Of a DNA stretch of 64,000 nucleotides, positions 57,336 through 64,000 are shown piece by piece. A model generated the notes under the pieces. That model worked only from the letters and a program-made list of their open reading frames with translations, ran no database searches and was not told the origin of the DNA. Position 1 is the stretch's first letter; each line of letters starts with the position of its first letter. Source of the DNA: Marasmius tenuissimus (taxonomy: Eukaryota > Basidiomycota > Agaricomycetes > Agaricales > Marasmiaceae); NCBI GenBank assembly GCA_029532415.1, contig JAQOTA010000052.1, positions 3,782,001-3,846,000 of the forward strand, written 5' to 3'. The position numbers and the translations under genes were made by a program.

Positions 57336-58843
57336 ATGGAGAGTCCATGTCCAACGAGTGTGGCGCAGGCTTTGCAAGACGTCTCCGAGCAACTCAGTGA
57401 CCACGGATATGACCTCATCATGTCATTTGCTGAGATTTTGACGACTGGAATTATTTACGGTGAGTTTTCACTGCCGCAGCCGGTTCCTTTCGACATGTTC
57501 AGCGGATTCAGTGTTCAGGTGTTCACATGGTACTCACTATTGCGGCTATCACAATTTTATGGCGGTAAGTATTCTGTAAGTTTCTTATGCGGTTTCAAGT
57601 TTTTGCTGACGTTGTAGTAAGCCGAAAGAGCGGCGTAAAGAGAGCTAAAGCAACTCTTGGTGTATCCGTGGTTGTTTTGTTCCTCCTGGCGACTGCAGAC
57701 CTCTGCTGTACAATGGTGTACACTATTGCAGGCGTTCAGAGTATTTTCATCAACAATCCCGACATACCCCTCGAGACCAAAGACGATGCATATCAAGATG
57801 AATACCGTACTTTATTGAACATACATTCTCTCTTTTTTCCAGTGGCTGTAAGTTTCCCACTAGTCATCCTAGAGATAGAGGATCACTCACACTTTTAACA
57901 CTCAAAACAGTTTGTTATTGGTGATGGTATTGTCATCTGGAGAGCTTGTGCACTGTCTGGCTGGAGGAAAGCAATTGTATTCTCCCTGGTGGTCTTGCAG
58001 CTTGCTCTGACAGGTCAGTGCTTCCAGTAAAATTGTGCATGATTTATGTAGTGTTACTGAGAGTGAGCGACAGGAACAGCATTTGGTTGGATTGGATGTT
58101 TTGTTGATGCTGGCATGCCCTTTATTATCTTTGGAAGATGTCGACCAGCTCTTGTCACAACATATGTGCTTTCTATTGTCACCAATGTTGCAGGAACTGC
58201 TGTGATTGGCTACACAAGCTGGTATCTCCTTTCCTACCATCTCATCACAATCAATTCTGAATTTCTGTAGGTTTCAGCGGAAGGCCATACAAGAGTATCT
58301 CAAGTCATCTCATCAGCTGGCTAGAACAGAGAGAGTCGCTGTTTTGATTATGGAATCTGGTCTTTTCTATACACTGCTTCTGGCAAGTTCCTTGTAACTC
58401 TAGGTCTGATATGCTGGCTTAACTACTTTTTAACATTCATAGATCATACAACTCTTCTTTGAGGCTGTACCCAACCTGAGGACAGACTGGGGCTATCAAG
58501 TGGCTGTTGATATTCTTTTCAAGGTTTCAACACCACTAGTAGTATGCTCACTCTCACTCATTCACTTCATGCTCAAGTCGTTCAACATTATTCACAGGGG
58601 ATGTATCCTACAATACTGATTATTCTCATCTTCTTGGAGCGGTCAGTATGGGATGTGAATGGGGTCCCATCTACACACCTTGGTAGCACTACACTCTTGG
58701 ATTCATCTCACCCGGAATCAAGGGAGCTGAATATTGAGGGCTCCAGTACCCAATCTTTCTACCAAGACCATACTATGCCCAGAAATAGGTGTGTGAATCC
58801 TGCTGCCTCTCGCTTCATTACTTCTGATTATGAAGTGACCTAG
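57336..58843 (+). CDS. Seven-helix membrane protein, agaricomycete family
   Basis: Eight exons: 57336-57459, 57519-57564, 57622-57847, 57911-58013, 58074-58221, 58271-58382, 58443-58541 and 58598-58843. They give 367 aa with consistent phases. Hydrophobic segments in order are VHMVLTIAAITILW, TLGVSVVVLFLLATADLC, GDGIVIWRACAL, AIVFSLVVLQLALT, VLSIVTNVAGTAVIGY, VAVLIMESGLFYTLLL and YPTILIILIFL, then a polar tail of about 70 aa. GDGIVIWRA and the ESGLFYT block are typical of an uncharacterised mushroom seven-helix family. Exon 3 uses an acceptor ending TAAG. The donor after 58382 appears to be GC (CTG then GCAAGT). Ligand or function unknown. Confidence 0.85.
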
Positions 58844-60459
58844 GCTCCTGCCAGTCATGCTCATCGCAACGAAGAGTGATGAGTATGAGCAAGGAACAGT
58901 ATTGCATAGCCGGTAGACTCACTGGATGAAAATATCACGGAGTTTTCCCCCTTCTGTTCCTCCTCTCTTTTTTTCTACATGGTCTCCTTCTACATACGAA
59001 ACCACAGCTTCAGACAACATGTATTTTTCCTGGGCTGTTGTGGCGGTGATAGGTTTTGAGTATTTTTACTTCCACACATGCCCCCCCCCCCCCCATCTTC
59101 CCCATCTCAGGACTCAAGACTGCTCTGAATACTTGATTTTTGCCTCAATTGATTCTCCCTGACGCAATTTGTGAGACAACACGCCCGCGGTTCCGTCTCA
59201 ATGTTGTCTAATTTCTAATGTTGACCTCGGATTTGAGTGTTTGCACTCAGAGGCCTTGGCATTACGCCCATGCTTGACCGGCAAGCCCATACTATGGCTG
59301 AGGCCTGAAGACCCGTACACAGATGAATGATATTCCGTGAGACTCGAGAGTGTAGTTGTATTATATGAGATCTGGAGATTGAGCGCTGGATTTTGGAACG
59401 AACTGAAGGAACTCTTCAGATCCGAAGCCTCGAAGTGAAATTGGTGAGTCTATACTACGATGATTGATCCACCAACGATAGCTAGTCACATAGTCGCCAA
59501 ATAATTGGGACAACGGCCCGGCGGCAGTGAGGGTATGCTTGCTTCATTGCTTACGCCAGTTCGACCTGGGTTCTTTCCCCGGGATCTGTAATGTGAATGT
59601 CGGTGCTCTCAATGTGTCGTGCAGTACTACCTAGCACAAGGCAATCTGAGGTTTGGTAAATCGAAGGACGAAGCGACGAAGGCTGGTTGATCTCGACTGT
59701 TGGCATTTTGTTCGTTTCAAGTCAACCACAGTCCTTATGGCGAGAAAACCTTGGACTTATAAATTGCGGGAGCTGTGAGGAACACTGAGAAATTGAAGAA
59801 AGGGGGTGAAGATGGGAGAAGGTCGGGTCGGATCGAAACCTGGAATGATTAGGGCAAGGCAGAAACAAATATATGAGAAGACACGCGTGGTGAAAAGGAA
59901 AGAGAGTTGGGTAGTACCGCCGCCGTGTGGATGTGTGTAGTAGGAAGCGCTCTCTTCCTTCCTCACCGATGGCGGTGGCGAGCCCGAACCTACTGCGGGA
60001 ACTGTTCACACTAGGAAAAAGATACCACATTGGATGCATTTTCGAAACTCGAAAATAGAATCAACAGCCTAAATATTTGATTTTGCGGATATTCAGGCAA
60101 AATTCAAAATTTGCAATTGATTATGCCAACTTTTCACTGTGTTTTCGCTATAGCAAGTATTTAGAATGTTTTTTGCATTTTTGGGTTGGGCAAAAGGCAT
60201 ATAACGTGGTAATTTTTTCCTAGTGTCATTTACTTTGCTCTCAGAGTCTCGTTATTGCTGTATACTTGTATGGATCGAAAGTCTTTCCGCTCGCTCGTTC
60301 GATATATACACTCGACTCGTTGAGCATGTCTTGAATATCAAGTTTCTAGATGTCGTTTACCGTGGTATTGTAAGTAAAAAAGAGCATTTCATTGACATTA
60401 TATACGGTTGTACATCGCGTTATAATTATCTCGCTTTGTTGTAGAGAGCCCGCTGCTCC
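58844..60459. other. Intergenic, no supported gene
   Basis: Contains a homopolymer of about 13 C near 59083-59095 and AT-rich sequence near 60060-60230. The minus-strand open frame 59722-60039 has no recognisable domain. Confidence 0.45.
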
Positions 60460-60880
60460 AGGTCGTACTATATCCTCATATTTTGACTATACATGGATCT
60501 AGCCTATTAGCTCGCGTGCATCGTACACCCACTCAAGACTTATCGTATGTAGCGTACTTGGACCACAAGGTTATAATGTTTTTCCTGCACTCTTGGCTTG
60601 AACCTAGATTATACATTACTCCTCATATCCTGATTACATGTGGATCTACAGCACAAGCCTTACATTCTTCCCAAGACCCTCCAAGATTAGAGCCGAGAGT
60701 CCAAGACTTGACGTATTCCGAGTACCCAGGGACCTACAAACACCCCTCCCCTCCCCCGACACTCAGTCTCTTGGCTTGACTTTGATCTCTCGGCCAAGTC
60801 CCAAGCCCGAGGTTACGTTCCCGATCTCCCGAGACAAGTCTCCTCATATTTCAAGTATACACGGACCTACAATCCAAGCA
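60460..60880 (+). repeat. Degenerate short tandem-like repeats
   Basis: Related words recur at irregular 60-135 bp intervals: CTCATATTTTGACTATACAT near 60477, then variants near 60541 (TATGTAGCGTACTTGGACC), 60625 (CTCATATCCTGATTACATG), 60708 (ACGTATTCCGAGTACC) and 60842 (CTCATATTTCAAGTATACAC). Each is followed by a GGACCTACA- or GGATCTA-like word. Too diverged to define a unit length by eye. Function unknown. Confidence 0.35.
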
Positions 60881-62541
60881 TTCTTGAGACGGCGAGAACT
60901 TACAGGCCGCGACTCGCAACGTGATGCGACTTACTTTGGGAGAGCTCGTCCTGGTCCAAGTTCTTTCTCACTCCGTCAACTACTTGACCGCTCAATCTCG
61001 GAGGAAGTGAGACGCGAGTGAGCCAAGAACACGGGTGGGAATATGTACTTACGCGTAGACCTAGAGTTGGAACGGTAGGGGGAGACCAGCTCTCAAGTCG
61101 TGATATGCAGCTATGGACTCAGTCTCGGCCTGCTTTCCCAAAGAAAGTACTTACTGCTGACTTGGTGGCGATGGTTTTATTTGACGCAACTATGAATCCT
61201 TACGGTTTCGGAGGGCTTTCGAGGTAGGATCACCGATCGATCCGAACGCTTGTAAGTTTTAATCAGGCTTCGTTGCGTCCTATTCTAACTATCAGTAAGG
61301 GAGGTGGTACAAAAGCCATCTGAGTTTCGTGAGTTTTCATAAAAATTCCTGAACTAGCCGCAACCTTTGGGCAAGGGAAAGGAAGACTCGCCACGGCCCA
61401 TAGAGAGACTCCCATTCTTTCTTTTGGGGCTCTGAGCTCTTGGGCTTGCGGTGAACTGGTATTGATTTTTGGGGTGATGAGCCACTGGCAGGAAGGAACA
61501 ATAGAAATTGAAACGCGAACTGTATGCGAAGAGGTTGGAGGTCGCATCCTCGTAATTTCGAGGAGTTAGATGTCTCCTCGCCGGTGTTCGCGAACCTCCG
61601 AGCTGTTGTCGTTGTCGTGTGTCGGTGATTGGTAGCGGTACGGCCGAAGTCGTCACGAATTTTTACGTTCTACTGTAACTCTATTCCGTTGAGGATTAGA
61701 CTGAGGATATGTGGCGTATTGGTCTGGATTTGAAGAGTAAGATGAATAAAGGTGCGAGCGTGAGCACGGCGTTTCGTCGGATACAATGTCCGTTGGATCT
61801 GGTCCATGGACCGATCCACCCACTCACGGCTAATTTTGCCCGTTTTCTCAGAGTGTTACTGCACGCTATGTTGTCACTTTTGTTCATCCTTCCTCCGCTC
61901 CGAATCAGAAGCTTGAACTGCCCTCGGCCCTCGCCTTTTGGAAATCGGAGCGACATCGGTTGCGCGTCGTCGGTTCGAATTAATGACTGCTGCGGAGATT
62001 CAACCGTAGAGCGGCTGAATCGTCCTGGTTCTTTCGTATTCCTTTACTTCTTCCTGGGAGCCCATAGATTTGTACACTCCGCATTATACATACCGCTCAC
62101 TCACACAGGAGCCAGATTGAGTGCATCGGTTGCCATACCATCGTCAAACTGTCAGCGCGATACAGATATCATCATACGAATGTATGGATGTACCTCTCTC
62201 CCGGGTCCAACGCCAGCGTAGCCGGAAAGATGTCCGCAGAGAATTGACATCGCACATAGCACAACCCTGGTTGTTCCTGGATCTAAAACTGATGGAACGA
62301 CGACTGGCTGCAGGGCTTTCGAGGTGAGCACGTTCTTTCTCTCGTCTCTAAAAGACATACTTCCAGCTAGACAGATCACCGAAGTTCGGGAGGGGATTTG
62401 ATTGCGGGGAACGATGGCCTTTTCCGGCGAAGCGAGCGGGATCTATTTTTATACAAAAGAATTGAATTCGGTCTACACCTTTGATCCCTAATCAGGTGAT
62501 ACATACGTTTCGACATGCACGATGTTCATTGGCTGATGATC
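60881..62541. other. Intergenic, no supported gene
   Basis: Open frames 61709-62221 (plus) and 61696-61956 (minus) overlap on opposite strands without recognisable domains, so neither is called. The last part is the upstream region of the glucan-synthesis gene. Confidence 0.4.
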
Positions 62542-62551
62542 TATAAAAAAG
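62542..62551 (+). promoter_or_regulatory. TATA box and CCAAT-like element of the KRE6/SKN1-type gene
   Basis: TATAAAAAAG about 98 bp before the ATG at 62640, with an inverted CCAAT (ATTGG at about 62528-62532) close upstream and a pyrimidine-rich leader after it. This is a standard fungal core promoter layout. Confidence 0.65.
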
Positions 62552-62639
62552 CTAGACCCTTCGCAACACGCGTGACATTTATTTTCTCCCTTTCCCTCCA
62601 CCCCTTTTTCTCCCTCGCTGTCGGTCGGTCTTGCCAGTC

Positions 62640-64000
62640 ATGACCACGAACAACACCAATCCTCCGTCGTACGCTCCGGTGTCCCGAGAGGACTCTGGGA
62701 ATCCTTTCAACTCTCCGCCCGCTCCCTCAAGATCAGGTTCGACGAACAGCATTCCTCAGAGTTATCGCCCTTTCGGTCACAGCGGCCCTACCTCCTCCTC
62801 AGCCTCCTCCACGATGAGCAAACAATCAGGAGCACCCATGGTTCTCTACAGACTCGCTCCTCACAGCGGCGAACCAGGCAGCAATCGAAGCTCCACAGTC
62901 TCCCAAACACCCTCCCTAATCAACGAAGACAACAAATACCCGTCCTTCCGAGGTCTCTCAGAACCTTCCTCCCCGTCCTCTTCACGGCACCGGTTACCCC
63001 ATGCCGCGCTGTTTAGCAGTACCCCTTCCTCGACGCATGCTCCACTCTCACAAAACCCTCCTCGTGGCCTGGTTCCGTACGAATACGACCCGGTGACGGA
63101 TTCGATGATGCATGAGGAAGACGATGTGTTGCATGATCCCAAGTCGACGAAAGAACAGTTCCGCAAGGCTGCTGGGCCTCAGAGCGGTGGGCTTAGTTGG
63201 AGAGGGTTCAAGAATATGGGCATGTTGGTCGTTCTCGTTGCGGGCATGTTGGGTATCTTTTTGGTGTACCCCGTTGTGAGACATTATCAGGACGAGGCGT
63301 TTGTGAAGACTGTTAGTGAGAATATTCAGTATGTCTTTCCTTTCTTTTATTCCTTCTCGTACTGATATACGACTCGCTTGTGCAGTATCAACGGAACAGG
63401 TCAACTCCCCGACCTCGCACTCTCTCGTGACTTGGTAGACAAAGACAGCCCTCAGAACGTTCGCACCCGTACCGGTTTCGACGGTCAAGAATACACCCTC
63501 GTCTACTCTGACGAATTCGAACAACCCGGTCGAACTTTCTACCCCGGAGACGATCCTTACCTCGAAGCCATGGATTTCTGGTACGGTGTCACAGGCGATA
63601 TGGAATGGTACGATCCTCGACAAATCATCACCCGAGACGGAGCGTTGGTGATTACGATGGACGCGGATATGAATAGGACGACCCAGGCTGGGTTGACGCC
63701 GGGGAGTACGGCGCCGTTTAGTGCGAAGGATAATCATGGTTTGAGTTTTAGGAGTGGGATGATACAGAGTTGGAACAAGTTGTGTTTTACTAGTGCGTTT
63801 CTCTTTCTCTTCGTTTGGGTGGAGACTGACGTTTCTTTCTGGGTAGGCGGATACGTTGAAGTGGCGGTAACACTTCCAGGACCGAATAGCGAACAGAACG
63901 GGTATTGGCCAGGTGCTTGGACAATGGGTAACCTCGGAAGACCTGGGTACCGAGCGACGACGGATGCTATGTGGCCTTATTCGTAAGTTTTTTTCTTTCT
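62640..64000 (+). CDS. KRE6/SKN1-type beta-glucan synthesis protein (GH16), 5' part
   Basis: Type II membrane protein of the SKN1/KRE6 family needed for beta-1,6-glucan in the cell wall, acting in the secretory pathway. Visible exons are 62640-63328, 63386-63792 and 63847-63982, with a GTAAGT donor at 63983; the gene continues past the window. Residues 1-190 are a Ser/Pro-rich cytosolic region with typical PPSYAPVSRED and RGLVPYEYDPVTDSMM words. One transmembrane helix lies near residues 190-215 (NMGMLVVLVAGMLGIFLVYP). The lumenal GH16-like domain starts with LVYSDEFEQPGRTFYPGDDP, WYGVTGDMEWYDP, a DGALVITMDA strand and YWPGAWTMGNLGRPGY. The catalytic Glu region (ExDxxE type) lies beyond the edge. 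Start is at the first ATG; upstream CCAGTC is leader. Confidence 0.92.

Noticed and set aside
59083..59095. Run of about 13 C as a possible functional element.
   Set aside because: An isolated homopolymer with no surrounding structure; likely slippage or sequencing noise.
61709..62221. 170-codon plus-strand open frame.
   Set aside because: The opposite strand is open as well, no family resemblance, no splice or promoter support.
62631..62639. Earlier start for the glucan-synthesis protein.
   Set aside because: The codon there is TTG, not ATG; the first ATG is at 62640.

Overview
The window is nuclear DNA of a filamentous basidiomycete, most likely an Agaricomycete. Genes are broken by many short (about 40-75 bp) GT-AG introns. 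The gene families are typical of mushrooms: F-box proteins, DUF6534 and DUF6533 seven-helix membrane proteins, a cutinase, a P450, EthD proteins, an MLKL-NTD/HeLo-like protein and a KRE6/SKN1-type glucan-synthesis protein. No rRNA, CRISPR array or convincing tRNA was seen. All gene models were built by hand from splice signals, reading phase and protein resemblance. Lengths and phases were checked by counting, but no alignment or database search was run.

Region 1-31.6 kb is repeat-rich accessory DNA. A short F-box gene (1.0-1.9 kb) is followed by repeat R1 (2.66-4.92 kb, second copy 19.18-21.49 kb, partial copy near 8.5 kb). Two tandem 19-exon DUF6534 genes (5.9-8.2 and 9.7-12.0 kb) have a third inverted copy at 27.5-29.8 kb; all three share a TATA box about 130-135 bp before the ATG. 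An intact F-box gene (15.8-17.3 kb) lies in repeat R2 (13.4-17.6 kb). Repeat R3 (18.0-19.2 kb) carries a small CACTA-like element. A 5'-truncated DUF726 pseudogene (21.5-23.4 kb) starts exactly where R1 ends. A complete secreted cutinase (25.3-26.2 kb) and a 259-bp MITE follow.

Region 31.7-40.6 kb holds a ten-exon P450-like gene whose heme-ligand cysteine is tryptophan, an unresolved multi-exon membrane-protein region, and a single-pass membrane protein with a decayed tail copy nearby.

Region 40.7-46.9 kb is the second copy of R2. Its F-box gene is a pseudogene broken by indels and by two independent DNA transposons. One is a 566-bp foldback element with a 9-bp target duplication; the other is 1,390 bp with a 7-bp duplication.

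Region 47-64 kb is more gene-like: a ten-exon DUF6533 protein, a small secreted protein, a protein with two EthD-like domains in tandem, an MLKL-NTD/HeLo-like protein with a Gly/Asn-rich tail and one in-frame stop, a DUF6534 fragment, another seven-helix protein, and the 5' part of a KRE6/SKN1 (GH16) gene running off the right edge. The recurring theme is orphan multi-pass membrane proteins and F-box genes duplicated with their flanks, then disrupted by mobile elements. No shared pathway can be argued from sequence alone.
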